Shown here: in pieces, positions 35,081-46,156 of the stretch
Layout: every line of letters starts with the position of its first letter
Position numbering within the stretch: the first letter of the stretch is position 1
Assembly (NCBI GenBank): GCA_951394405.1
Contig: OX596340.1
Location: 1,984,001-2,048,000 of the forward strand
Length of the DNA stretch: 64,000 nt
Reading direction: 5' to 3'
From: Coprinellus micaceus
Lineage: Eukaryota; Basidiomycota; Agaricomycetes; Agaricales; Psathyrellaceae
The notes under the pieces: generated by a model
Databases searched by the model: none
The model's input: only the letters and a program-made list of their open reading frames with translations
What the model was told of the DNA's origin: nothing
Position numbers and translations under genes: made by a program

Positions 35081-35443
35081 AGTAGTTGAGGGCTTATCGT
35101 GCAGACTCTGTTACCCGGAGTACCCATGTTCCGCTCTCGACAGCCGTAATAGACGCCCGTCAGTGTCCAAATGTGCAAGCAACATTAGGCCACTGTTTCA
35201 TTCGAATACAAACATACAGACTAAAATTAAACAAGTAACGACGGTGGTGTTCAATGAGTGAGTTTTTGTCAATGTGTCAAAACTATATATGAAGTAACAG
35301 TCCATGCATGCGTAAGTAAACGTTAACTATCCGTCCAGAAGTGTCAGGAGCATTACGATAAGGGTATGCCAAAGCGAGAAGTCCAACCCCAGATGGGCCG
35401 GGGTATCAATCAAGCATCCAGGTTCGCTGGTATAAAGTTTACT
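35081..35443. other. AT-rich spacer, no gene seen
   Basis: These 363 bp are relatively AT-rich and lie between the F-box fragment and the end of the GH5 gene. It probably includes the GH5 3' UTR. Confidence 0.4.
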
Positions 35444-37685
35444 TTAGGTGCTAGTAGCAGTAGGGGTAGCAGAGGTGAATGGCGGTAGGGTCAACGCTGG
35501 GACAGGCTCTGTGAACCTGGGGAGATTCGATGGGGCCCCAGCAACGTCGGAGATGCTCGCAGGGGGCCAGGGGTACTGAGCGGTATAACTCGCAGGGATG
35601 GTGGGCGTTGGTACACCTCCCGTCCTGGCGGGCTCAAACGTTCCATCCCATTCAACCCTGGTAACGCCCATGGCGAGGCACTTTCCAGTAGCCTCACGAG
35701 GATCCTCGGGCATCCACCCGTTCGCGAGGCCGAGAGAGTATGACCAGAGAGGAGCCTCAACGCGACCCGCGGACGAGGGGCCAATCTTCCACGTCCAGAA
35801 GAACCAGTCGCCAAACGAGTCGAAGCTGGCGAGAACATAGTTCTTGATACCCTCCTTCATCGCGGGGGTATAATTCTCCCAGTCCTGGTACTCGGCGCAC
35901 TGAGGGTGATCAGAGCCGGCCCCGACACCGTTGATGAAGAGGGCACAGTCGTTGGGTGCGGCGGAGAACTCGCCTCCGATAGAGGGACCGAAGTTGTTGC
36001 GGCTGTTATTGTATTCGGGGCCCCAGGCGTTGCAAGCCTGGCCAGGCCAGGTTCCGCCGGGGAGGCCATCGGCGGCGGCGACGTCGATGCGAGCAGTGTT
36101 GGCACCATTGAAGACGAAGTAGGAGTGGCCGTCGACAATGACGCGGTCGGCGCCAGGGAGATCGTCCGCCCAGATGCTCATCGGCCTCATTCCTTCTTGA
36201 ATAGCAATATACTAAACGAAACGGTCAGCAAGATTTGGATTGACGCGGAACTAGATTGTCGTACAGGACCATTGCCTTCACCGAAGCCAGTAACCTCGCG
36301 GAGAACGTTGTAAGCGCGGAGGTTGAAGCTCGCCAAAGGATCGTGGCCGAGAGTGGCGGCCCTGGGTTCGTTGACGAGACCGATCACCTTGATGACTTCC
36401 TTGTATTGCGGTTGGGAGAGGAACTGGGTAAGGATGCGGAGGTAATAGATCGTGCGTTCAGCGTTGTAAATGCCCTGGGTTCCCGCCATCCAGTTGACTC
36501 CGTGACCGTAGCGACCGGAGTGGTTGAGGGCTAAACCCCAATGTTTAACTTTGTCCTATTCAAGGGTGGGGATGGACTCACCGTTCTGGGATCCGGGAAC
36601 TGCGTGAAGGTCAACAAGGACGCGAAGGCCGTACTTCCTTGCCCATTCGACGATTTGCAAGAAGTAGTTCCACGACTTGCCCTGCAAGAATGGCTCGCCC
36701 TCGGCGACCTCAAAGGCCCACCATCCGACAGGAAGGCGAATCCAGTTGAGACCAGCACCTATAATTAGCACGATCAGCTAGTGGCCCATAGTAAGGGGGT
36801 CGACACCCATACCAGCAATCTCGGCGATATCTTTCTCGACCTAGAAGAAACGCTTCAAGTCAGCACGCGACCCAAAGGGGAAGGGGGGAAAGGATGAACG
36901 CACGTAGAATGTACGATAATGCTCCTCAAGTTCATCAAGGTTTCCATTCGCTGTCATGATTGCCTCGCTAAGGTCCCACTCGTCGCGAGTGCCAGGGTAC
37001 TTCTGGAAGATGGCGGGGGAAATGAAGGGTTCGAGAACGAAGAGACCACCGATGTTGACACCATAAATCCTGTTTCTGACCCAGTTCCAGGACTGATTGA
37101 GCGGGGGCGACCACTCGTTGGCCTGGGCATCGAGCTTGTAGGGATCCTCAGGATCGTGAACCCCTGTGTGAGATGACTTTCAGTAACGGGCCTGACATAA
37201 TGAGCAAGGGCTCGACGCACAGAATCCACCAAAGGCATTTTTGTACGTGAAGGTCGTTCCATCCACCATCGTAATAGTCGAGCCATCGCCACCAGTCTAC
37301 ACGTCCAGTGACGTAGGTTAGGGACTGCGTTCATAATTGTGGGGAACCAGCTACGCACCGTAGGTCCCTTCGTCGGGGTGGGCGTAGGCGCGGCTGACGA
37401 GGCCGAGTCACCGTTATCTCCTCCTGCACTGTCTCCACCCGATGACGAGCCACTACTCCCACTCGATGACCCATCCTTCTTGCGAATAATCGTAAAGTAA
37501 ATGGGGAGGAACACCGCGAGGAAGACGACGATCACCGCGGCGAGACCACCGAGCAGCAGCAGCTTGCGATTCGACTTCTTCTTTAGCACTGGTGCCTCCT
37601 CAGCGTTGGGAACGAGTTCCTTTGACGAGCCACCTGGCGTGGAACCATACTGGTCGAACTGGGGGGCGGGTTGGGCCTCAGACAT
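35444..37685 (-). CDS. Membrane-anchored exo-beta-1,3-glucanase (GH5, glucan 1,3-beta-glucosidase)
   Basis: This is a type II membrane enzyme of the cell surface that trims beta-1,3-glucan. A cytosolic N-terminus (about 40 residues, ending KKKSNRK) precedes a transmembrane helix LLLLGGLAAVIVVFLAVFLP at roughly 42-65. A Ser/Gly/Thr-Pro linker follows, then the GH5 barrel. Barrel landmarks are RIYGVNIGGLFVLEPFISPA, GLNWIRLPVGWWAFE, VLVDLHAVPGSQN, the acid/base GLVNEPR, and the nucleophile region SIGGEFSAAPNDC, with FWTWK near the end. A Pro/Thr-rich tail ends the protein. About six short introns occur. This layout matches fungal subfamily GH5_9 enzymes such as yeast EXG1/EXG2. No signal peptide is needed because of the anchor. 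Confidence 0.9.
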
Positions 37686-38635
37686 CGTTGCGAGTCCGGT
37701 CCTCCGTCAGCGAGTAGCAGGGGTTTGTGTATGAAGGAATGTCAGCCCCGGGGAGGAGGGGGCAGGGATGGGGCCGCTGAGGGCTAGGGGGTATCGGGAG
37801 ATGATGAAGGGAGGAGGAAGAGAAAGACAAGTGACATTGTCGGGAGATATAAGCTGGGGATATATGGAAGCGATTTGTTTCGGGCTTGTGTGGCCTTGGC
37901 GGGGCCAATATGTCCTCAGGGACGCCCGAGTCCTCTGCCAAGAGTTTTGCTGCTGCTCGCCATCAGATCCCAGCCAAGTGAAGCTTAGGGAGCACACTGG
38001 GTGCTTGCCAGTGGACCGTCGGACGGGGGCTCGGACCTTGCAGTACATACCCCTGTGGAGGATCCGCGTAATGGTATCCCTGGTGCCGCACTAGAAATCG
38101 AAGCCTAGGACGATCATTGATAGCTTGGACGGACGTTGAGCGAAGGATTGAGACATTATGCCAAGACCTGCAACCCGCATCACGTCTGGAGCTTGGCTTG
38201 ACAGGCGCCGGGCCACAAACAGTGGCAGGAGAAAAACGCCAAAGAAAAACACCAGGAAATGTTTCAGAAAATACGAAGCCAAGGTCCAGCCCAAGCGACC
38301 AAGCCAACCGGTTTTGCAGAGTCCTTCCTCCCCTCATCGTCTGTAGAGCGGTCAGAAGTGAGCCTCAAGGCGAGGCCGGCGTTCTGGATGCGTTGAAGGT
38401 GTCAGGAAAGTATGACGACATTCCATAGAAAGTCCAGGAGAGGCGAGCATGAGGTCCGAGAAGAAAAGGCACTACGGGGTAAGATCGCCCAAGAACCCAT
38501 TGAAATCGAATCTCCCACACGCATACCAAGGGATGCGATGGGTATCAGCTCTCGCAGGTGAGCGCCAAAGTTGCGCAGAGAGCTACTGTGCTCCAGTACC
38601 TTTCATTTCTTTGAACTACTTCGCATCTAGATGCT
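37686..38635. other. Intergenic region, GH5 promoter side
   Basis: These 950 bp lie between the GH5 start and the glutathione synthetase stop, both on the minus strand. Overlapping short ORFs show no domain. I see no repeat and no certain TATA box. Confidence 0.4.
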
Positions 38636-40288
38636 CTAAACCAACAAAACCGAGTCCAACACACTAAACCCAGTCGCGACGCCCCCTTCATTATTATCCT
38701 TCCCCTTCGTTCGCACCAACCACCCCACTTCCTCCTCTTTCTCCACATTACCCCGTCCAAACAAGGACCACCCAAAAATGCCCAGTTCGCTTACCACTTC
38801 CGCCTGGACTGCCCTCTCCTCTGCACTCGCAGCCCCGTAGTCGAGGTTCCCCGCACGAACAAGCCACCCGCCAACCTTCTTCGGCACCTCGATCAACCGC
38901 ATCGCGATCCACGCCTCGCGTTCGTGCGCGGGCAGGGAGTCGAGGAACCCGGGGATGTCGCCTTTGTAGACGTTGTTCCCCCCACCTTCGCGCTGGGGTT
39001 TGAGCACCAACGTCGGGTATTCCGTGCGTGCTTGAAGCGTACCGGCAGATTCGTCGCCCGTTGAAGGGACGCCGCCTTCGTCTAGTCCCCACATATCCAT
39101 GAAGGTCTTGCGCAAATCGTCGACTCGCGCCTGCGATACCCCAGGGAGGAACCGTTCAACGACTCCTGGTTTCCCAAGGACCTCTTGTACCTTCTTACCG
39201 CCTGCGAGCTGCAGCGCGATTGTCGGGCACTTGATCGCGCGGGACTGTTCCAATTTGAACCGTGCGTCATAGTACGCCTGCGACGGGTACTCGTTCGGCA
39301 TGTACCCTGAGCGATAATACACGACAGAGATCTCGACCCCAGACGGCGAGATGTGTAGGAGGGACGAAGAGGCATCAACGGATGCAGATGTAAGCAGTTC
39401 TTCGAATGTTTGCCGGATAGAGTGAATTCCGTGCGTTTCGAGAAGCTCATATTCGAGCCACCGCTGGTCAAATACGTTGCGTTCGCCAGGTTGAACAACG
39501 AACAGGACCTTGGAAGATGGAGATCCTCCACTGGAGACGTAGGCGGCATGGCCTGCTGCAAGGCCTTTTGCCAGACCGGCAATGGTGTCATTTTTGGGCA
39601 AATTCTCTGGTTTGAGGTGAGGCGAGAGCCTAAAATATGAGGTTGAGAGCAAGAGGTGCCTGGAGCGCGTTGAGCATGGGCCCTGCTTCAAGGGGACGGG
39701 GCCTACCTATGAAGCTCGGCTATCCGCTGCGAAAGGCAGCCAAAAGAGACTGAGATCGTGTTGAATTCAACTTGCTTTAACGAAGGATCGCCGGTCTCTG
39801 GGACGTGGTAGAGGTAGTCCGAACGGAACAATCCTAGATGCAGGGGCTACGACTCTCTCAGTAATTATGAAAGATATGATTGAAATAAGATCCTCGCGCA
39901 CCTGTGAAATCTTTCCACCCTCCCGCATCGCTTTCCATCCTCTCCAAAGTTGCCCGATGAAATCATCTACCCTTCCCACTCCCTTCTCTGCCCCCATGAT
40001 CTCGTCTAACCACTCCGTATCCATTGTAATGTTCGAATACAGCACATTGTAGAGGGACTGGATGTCTTGTGCTTGCTTGAATGATTCCCTGGGGAAAGGA
40101 GCCGGAAACAATGATAGAGGTGCATGGATCGCAGCTTGAGGAGGCGGGGTATCGATAGGGTATCCCGGAGGAAGATACAACAGCCCAGTCGCCAACGCCC
40201 TGGTTGTCGCCTTCTGAACGAGGATCGCCTGCAGCTCGGGAGTCAGCGCTGGTGGCCAGCTGGCGAAGTCGAACGACGAGGTGGACAT
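38636..40288 (-). CDS. GSH2: Glutathione synthetase (eukaryotic type)
   Basis: This enzyme joins gamma-glutamylcysteine and glycine with ATP, the last step of glutathione synthesis in the cytosol. The N-terminal exon runs from MSTSSFDFASWPPALTPELQ at 40288 to the substrate region (LYNVLYSNITMDTEWLDEIM). A middle exon contains KQVEFNTISVSFGCL, the family's conserved Glu/Asn block. The large 3' exon has YYRSGYMP, the glycine-rich ATP loop LKPQREGGGNNVYKGDIP and IAMRLIEVP. The C-terminus is GVATGFSVLDSVLLV, including the conserved AxGxxVLDS-like end. Length (about 510 residues) and domain order are normal. Splice junctions keep frame. Confidence 0.92.
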
Positions 40289-41328
40289 TGGTCGAGTGGA
40301 TGAGAAATCAGAGGCATATCAGCAAGCCTTGGTCGGAGTGCTGATGCAAGCCAGATTGCGACATTAGCCGCCAGAGAACCGTGGCTGAAGATAAGATTAG
40401 ATGCAATATTGATCTTATCTTTTTATGCTGGGTTTGAATCTCGTCCTCATGTCGCACATGCCCCCGGTTATACTTTTCCCTCTCCCTTCACGACTCGGAT
40501 CTGTGACATTCCTAGGCGCCTTTGGGCGTCAAAAATGTACAAGGACCCACTCCAGGCAGTGTCCATGACTGATTCTTCCAGAGCCTTCCATTGACCGGGC
40601 ATCACCTGGGAATACACTGGGGAGAGCCCATCTGGGAATGCACTGGACAACCATACAGCTTGTATGCGATTTTCTGCACTCTTGTGTCCTTCTGGAGCCA
40701 GTATCGATGGGTACCGTGTGGACAGGGGCATGCCTTGGAGGAGATCTCCCCCTGGAGTGGCTTGATAACACCCTCGGAAAACCATACATTGTGTGCGTCG
40801 CATCTGACCTCATTGCTCGCCTTGTGGGCTCCTCGCACTTCGTTCCGCCGCTCAAGACCAGAGTCGACCCAAAATCATTGCAGCCAGCGCCTCAACCGTA
40901 CACCTTTGGGATAAAATGCCCACAGACTCGAGTTCTCTGTGTGCGTTCCGGGACTTTATATCCCCGGCATCGCCTTCTGGAAACTGGGCGATCTCTTCCC
41001 TGGCGACTGCTCTTTAGCCTATCTGGACATCCAACAGCCTGTCTTGGACTTGAAGAACAAATGGGAAGAACGAGGCAGAACCTTTTGTTCTTCAGCACAA
41101 TGCGCATTCGATTACGGCAATTGGCGGGAAGGCGCAGAACAGATGAGCGGCAAGATACGAAAAGTGTGGGTCCACTAACCAAACAAGGCAAATTCCTCTG
41201 CAATCAGAGTCGGATTGGTTCGCACGAGTTCCCTTACTCGGGAATTCGCGATCCACGTAAACGGAACACTTGCCTTGAAAGGCAAGAAATCTCGTGGATT
41301 GGCTATTGAGCTAGTTTCGACGGGTGGA
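40289..41328. other. Long divergent intergenic region, GSH2 / Clp1-like
   Basis: About 1.04 kb between divergent genes, long for this window. A reverse CCAAT (ATTGG) lies at 41298-41302, 31 bp before the TATA box of the Clp1-like gene. No gene is recognised. The length would fit complex regulation of a developmental gene (inference). Confidence 0.45.
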
Positions 41329-41335
41329 TATATAA
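41329..41335 (+). promoter_or_regulatory. TATA box of the Clp1-like gene
   Basis: TATATAA lies 69 bp before the ATG at 41404 but only 12 bp before another in-frame ATG at 41347. This argues that translation starts at 41404. Confidence 0.6.
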
Positions 41336-41403
41336 CTCCCAACGCGATGGCTCTGGCGCACACAGGATTCCCGTTTCTACAGCCCTACTGCTGCGTCTCC
41401 ACA

Positions 41404-42634
41404 ATGCCAGCTATTCGGACCTCGACCCCAAGGCACCCAATCGTCTCAGAAAACACGCCTCCTGACCTCTCCAAGAGGCTCAACACGCGTCACCATGGCC
41501 CGTCCCGCACGGCTCTCTCGAACAGGAAGCGAGGTGCCTCCAACATCTTCACTCCCCCCACCCTTCGTTCAGGGGTGTACCCAGCAGAACAAATCAAGAG
41601 GAGGCAGCCTATCAAAGCTAAGATTGCCAGCACTGTACAAGCACCTGCACCAACGACGAACCCATCCAAGCTCGATTCCGGCAAGCCTTCGTCGTCGAAA
41701 TGTCCCAACCCCTCGACGGAGCCCGAAACTGTCACATTCAAGATGCCCCTCTCAACCGAACCACCCCTCGAAGTGGAGGGGAAGGACCCAGAGTTCAGGA
41801 CATTCCCTAGGAAGCTCCAACGGCCGTGTTACAGGCCAGTCTCGAGAGAAGCCATCATGGCCGCAGCGCCCGAAACAGAGCATATTCCAGATACGTACAG
41901 CACGGAGATGGTTTCGGCATTAAGCAAAGAGTGAGTCCCTCCAGCCTATCGTGCTTGACGAATGTTTCTAACATGGCTCTCGCTTCAGGTGGTTCCCTGA
42001 CCTCGCCAAAGTGGACATCTCCTTTGACAAATCTAATCTTCCCAGCGCATATGATGTGCGCGTGACCGCACCGAAAGTATCACCTCCCACCCACATCCTC
42101 GCCGTCAGACCGATGGACCTACCGACACACACAAATGCGCCTAAACCATGTCCCGTCCAGCTCTACCCTGTCCACTCCATGGTCATGGCGTTCCACTGCC
42201 GAAATCTTCCCCCCTTCTCTCCAAGCGAAAGTGGCGATCGCGTGCGCGAGTATGGCGAAAAGGTTACCGTCCCATCACGACACCTGTGCCTCCCATCTCC
42301 CCAAACGTTCCCCATCATCCTCAAGTACCTCTACACACACGACAAGCCGGCCTTCCTTCAGTCACTGCTCTCTGCGCCCCTTCCCCCGAACGTTGTCGAC
42401 GGCCAGTACGAGTCGATCCGGGGCTTCGGTACGAGGCTCGGGCTAAGCGCCAAAGGTCCTGAGCATATCCAGATGATCATCTTCTCGCTAATTTCAGTCT
42501 GGAAGAACACTGTCGCTCTCGGTATCGTCGACGACGCGTACTGGGAGTGTCTCGACATCGCTTGGGAAGCCATTCTCTGCGCATACGCTGTGGCCACTGG
42601 GCAGCCCCAGGTTATGGGACTCGTTCCGCAATAA
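41404..42634 (+). CDS. Clp1-like protein (clamp connection/sexual development)
   Basis: Two exons (41404-41930 and 41989-42634) encode 390 residues. The first half is basic, Pro/Ser/Thr-rich and apparently disordered. The conserved half has SALSKEWFPDLAKVDISFDK, NLPSAYDVRVTAPK, THILAVRPMD, VQLYPVHSMVMAFHC and LCLPSPQTFPIILKYLYTHD, then a helical C-terminus (IMQ-free, ALGIVDDAYWECLDIAWEAI). I recognise this as the Clp1 family, required for clamp-cell formation in Coprinopsis and for dikaryon proliferation in Ustilago. There it is controlled by mating-type homeodomain proteins. The assignment is from memory of the family's conserved half and is not certain. The biochemical function of the family is unknown. 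Confidence 0.6.
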
Positions 42635-43374
42635 CTTTCTTTGGGCTCGCTCCCCATTTTATCTCTTACTTCTGTCTTCTATGGCTCATCTGCCCGCCTG
42701 CACTCATGACCGTTTCCTCTAACCCATTCATCCTCTGCATATCTTGCACACCTTGACAGCTATTTTTATTATCTTTGTTCTACCCTCTGCACTGTCTCCT
42801 ACCCGCATCGCATCGCATCGCATCGCATCACATACACGTACCTAGCATGAAATTCATTGTAACCTACTCCGCAATTCGTACCATCTCTAATCGATCACTT
42901 CAACTTGAACCCGAACGAGACTGAATGTGAGGGTGTTGCTGTATGAATCACTTGATGGGTTCAACTGTCCTTCGACCACAACACTGTCCAACCCACTCTC
43001 GCCTCGGACTTGCTTTCCCGTGACAGTAGATCCACCCACGACTTCGTGTATGACAATGACGCGCATTCTATAGGTCAGAAGTCCACTCCTTGTCCACTTG
43101 AGCCTTTCTCTTGGGAATCGTCTGATACGCCGTCCTGCTCTGGCTCGGATACATCAACATAGGCCTCTCGACGTCGAGGGTAGTGCTTAGCACCCGACCG
43201 CGGTATCCAACACGCCTCCCCGTGTGGTCCCCTCAACCCCCACGAAGATACACACCAGTGTCATTTAGAAACCACTTCAAATAACCCAAGAAATCCCCGC
43301 AACCCCGCACCCGACGATTCTCCTCTTGCCCACACACTGTGCGGCTTCGAGCTCTAACACATGACCGCCATGGA
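42635..43374. other. Intergenic region, Clp1-like / GH131
   Basis: This holds the Clp1-like 3' UTR and the upstream part of the GH131 promoter. It contains a short GCATC microsatellite. No gene is seen. Confidence 0.45.
42805..42829 (+). repeat. GCATC microsatellite, five units
   Basis: Five perfect tandem copies of GCATC, followed by a variant unit (ACATA). Confidence 0.9.
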
Positions 43375-43380
43375 TATATA
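43375..43380 (+). promoter_or_regulatory. TATA box of the GH131 gene
   Basis: TATATA lies about 110 bp upstream of the GH131 start codon. Confidence 0.5.
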
Positions 43381-43487
43381 GATGCGTTGAAGAAGGGGAT
43401 ACGGGCGACCGACTGACGTGTCTGCCCCTCCTCGTCTTCTACGCCTTTCATCCAGCCCTAGTTCCCTGACTCCGAGAATTATTAATA

Positions 43488-44680
43488 ATGAGGTTCTCGT
43501 CTGCGCTGGTCCCTGTAGTCCTGGGGAGCGCCTGGATGGTACAGAGTAAGGTGGTATGGGATGGAAGAGCACCGTTGGACTATGGACCGCTGCAGTTGGA
43601 CACTTCCTCGGGGCCTTACTTGACGTACGTGCTCGAGCGTAAGCTGGACTTTCACTAACCGAGGTCACTTGGTTTAAAGTGTTGTCAAAGGTAGCAAGCC
43701 AGCGTCTCTGGTGAGAGGACAGGATTCCCTTTCTCTAAACAAGCGCTAACTCTGTGGCTTCCAGTACACCCACGTTATGGCTCCGAACGATATCACGGGC
43801 ACGCCCCTCTGGACCGAGCGCCTCCACCCTGACGCCGCCTTCCCCGCCATCGCAACCGAGCAGACGCTACGCGTCTTTATCGGAAACTCATCTATCTTCG
43901 TCCCTGGGGGTTCAGGTGTCCCCCAGAAGGGCTTCAGGAGGACGGAGCTGATTGCGCAGGTGAATGGGAGCACGGCGACAGCTCGAGCAGAGCTGTGCAA
44001 GGGGAGGAAGGCCTACCACTTCAGCATGCTGATGGAGACCCTGAAGCCGTTGGACTTGATTCATGAGTATCAGGTTGTATTCGTCGAGCCATCAGATGGG
44101 AGTCATGTATTCGGAGTCCAGCTGGGTGAGTCCCCCTGGCATATATGGGAGACGACGCCTTGACCGCGTTTGGATTACCGTTAGGATCGCCCTTCACCAA
44201 CCCCACTGGCCGTCTCCCGAGTAAAGACGCAGGGCACATCAAGATCCTCGACCATGCTCTCAACGTTATCTACAAGACACCGTTCCGAGACGAGACTTGG
44301 CACAACTTCGCAGTCATCGTTGACTGGGACAAGAAGACACTACAGGTGTTCTCCTCACCCAACGAGCACGCATTGAAACCTGTATCCCCAAAGAAGGCGA
44401 ACCCAACAGTCCCTGACGGTGAAGCAGGCTTGGGTGATTTCCACATTGGTGTCCTCAAGGTAAGCTGGCTCAGGATTTGCAATGAGAGCCTTCCAGAGCT
44501 GAGCGATCTCTCGCATAGCTTCCGCTTGTTGACAAAAGGGACCCACCAGAAGTGAGGGGTGATGTTGTGCACTATGGAATCCAAGAAGGCACAGTGGAAG
44601 GACTTATGTTCTCTGGCGTCTTCGTCGAGGACCTTGACGATGGCCTGAGCCTTGGAAATGGGGAGAAGCTTCGTATATGA
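43488..44680 (+). CDS. Secreted GH131 beta-glucanase
   Basis: This is an extracellular glucanase active on beta-1,3/1,4/1,6-glucans according to characterised members of the family. The signal peptide is MRFSSALVPVVLGSAWMVQS. The catalytic domain follows: WDGRAPLDYGPLQLDTSSGP, VFIGNSSIFVPGG, QKGFRRTELIAQVNG, YHFSMLMETLKPLDLIHEYQ, FRDETWHNFAVIVDWDKKTL and LGDFHIGVLK. After the last intron comes GIQEGTVEGLMFSGVFVED. These blocks and their order match GH131. Five short introns occur. The last exon starts with LPLVDKRDPPEV, and the protein ends GEKLRI at 44680. No carbohydrate-binding module is attached. Confidence 0.85.
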
Positions 44681-44766
44681 GGAGAGCTACAGAACGTTCC
44701 CCCTCTCATCCTGCCTCCTCATGCTCGTTGACCCAGCATAATTCGAACTCGTTCAAGACCGCCGTC

Positions 44767-45430
44767 CTATGCAACCTTATGTAACCTCTGGAATAGATCG
44801 GCGTAGCAGTTCGGCATTCCGCCGCAGAAGTACGCACAGTGCCTGGGGCAAAGCTTTGAGGTTGGGGCGCCGAGCTCGATCATGGCTTTCCCCAAGCCAC
44901 CCCGCAAACATAACTCTAGCATTTTGAGGAGAGGAGCTCCACTTTGGAGGAAGTCCGATGGTAAATCGTCTGGATAACCTTCCCTGTTCTCCAGACAGCG
45001 CCTTTCGACAAGTTGCAGCCCCAGCTTGATGTTATGTCGACAGCGCGCAGGCGACCAAGATGCGTCAATGCTTGACAAATCGTCGTGTCGTTCTGTTCCG
45101 AGGGCTGTACCCATAGAAAATCAACGGTCAAAGGGAGTCTCAAAAACGTTCCAGCACGCCCTCGGTCAAGGCAAAGTTGTCGAGCTGAAGCACTGTCTAA
45201 CTTGGGCAATCCAATGCAATGGACCTCCAACAATTGGCATGCGTGAGTGACACGCATCCAAGGGAAAGGCGCGTTGGCGCCTGCCCTCCTCTTTGTGCTC
45301 AAGAAGACATTCGACAAGATTTTGGTTGGGAAGTGGTATTGATTCGAATTTCGTCTTCGAATTGCTGGATTCGTTGGGCTAAATTGAAGGGGTACAGCTT
45401 TATATGACCGCGCCGCTGCTAGCTGTGTCA
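44767..45430 (-). pseudogene. Degraded F-box gene fragment (N-terminal part)
   Basis: Frames on the minus strand preserve pieces of the F-box gene at 20277-21285. FPTKILSNVFLS corresponds to LPPEILSNIFLS, FPWMRVTHAC to LPWARITHVC, VHCIGLPKL to VALDCPRLW, FTEGVLERF to FTEAMLQRS (in another frame), and LTHLGRLRAVDI to LSQLNRLRVVEF. The pieces are separated by frameshifts and a stop, so this is a relic. It sits downstream of GH131 on the opposite strand. Confidence 0.65.
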
Positions 45431-45449
45431 ACAAGCCCGTGTGTGGCAT

Positions 45450-46095
45450 CCGAATAGGTCTGAGAGGAGGGGATAACGTCCTGGTCCCTCAGGGTCAAGC
45501 CCGCGAAACCGGAATTTGCCGGTACCTGCTTCGTAAAGCCAAGTCAATCGAACTACGCTTGAGCAACAGTCATTTTGTACAGACCAAGTGTAGGTTGAGG
45601 ATCCTCCAAGAAGGGTTATAGGTTGGTTGTAGGGCGCGTCAGAGAACTTGAACTCGGAGTGCGTCTCGTTCTGTCTCGTTCGTGTCGACTCATGGGCGGC
45701 AATTTGCGGCTCGGAGTCCAAAGTCTGGCTAGCAAGCAGTAGCAGGCCACCTCGAGCCCCGAGACTTCTTCCAAAGAACCACCCCATTGGTTGCCCAGAT
45801 TTCGCCCGGTTTGACTTTGTGCATTTGGTACCCTCTACGTATGCAACGCACCGATAAGGTCTTTTTCGAACGATCTTTCCCCAGGCCGCCATTGCAATTT
45901 GCCGGCCGTTCCTCAACTGCTGCAAGCCATCAGTATGTTAGTATCACTCCCCTTCAAAGCTTCATATCGAATCTCGACCTCTGATCACGCCGTTTGATTC
46001 CAATAATGCTCCCCGAGTCTGGCGGACGTTCGCTTACTTCTTGCGACGACGAAGCTTCGGATTCTGCATCAAGCTCTTCCACATGCTCTGTGTTC
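45450..46095. other. Upstream region of the ABC transporter gene
   Basis: About 650 bp with no recognised gene. A minus-strand ORF at 45428-45925 has no family resemblance and is Cys/Arg-rich in a way typical of non-coding frames. Confidence 0.4.
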
Positions 46096-46103
46096 TATAA
46101 AAG
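46096..46103 (+). promoter_or_regulatory. TATA box of the ABCC transporter gene
   Basis: TATAAAAG lies 61 bp upstream of the start codon at 46157. Confidence 0.65.
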
Positions 46104-46156
46104 GCGCATGCGTCACCTTAACTTCTGAGTCTCTGACTTGCTCCAGAACCTTGACA

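Noticed and set aside
42805..42829. GCATC repeat as a functional array
   Set aside because: Only five units in a presumed 3' UTR; an ordinary microsatellite.
35444..44680. Biosynthetic or carbohydrate-utilisation gene cluster
   Set aside because: GH5, glutathione synthetase, Clp1-like and GH131 are unrelated in pathway and interleaved with housekeeping genes; no transporter-regulator-enzyme module is formed.
45428..45925. 166-codon minus-strand ORF upstream of the ABC transporter
   Set aside because: No domain, no splice extension and non-coding-like composition.
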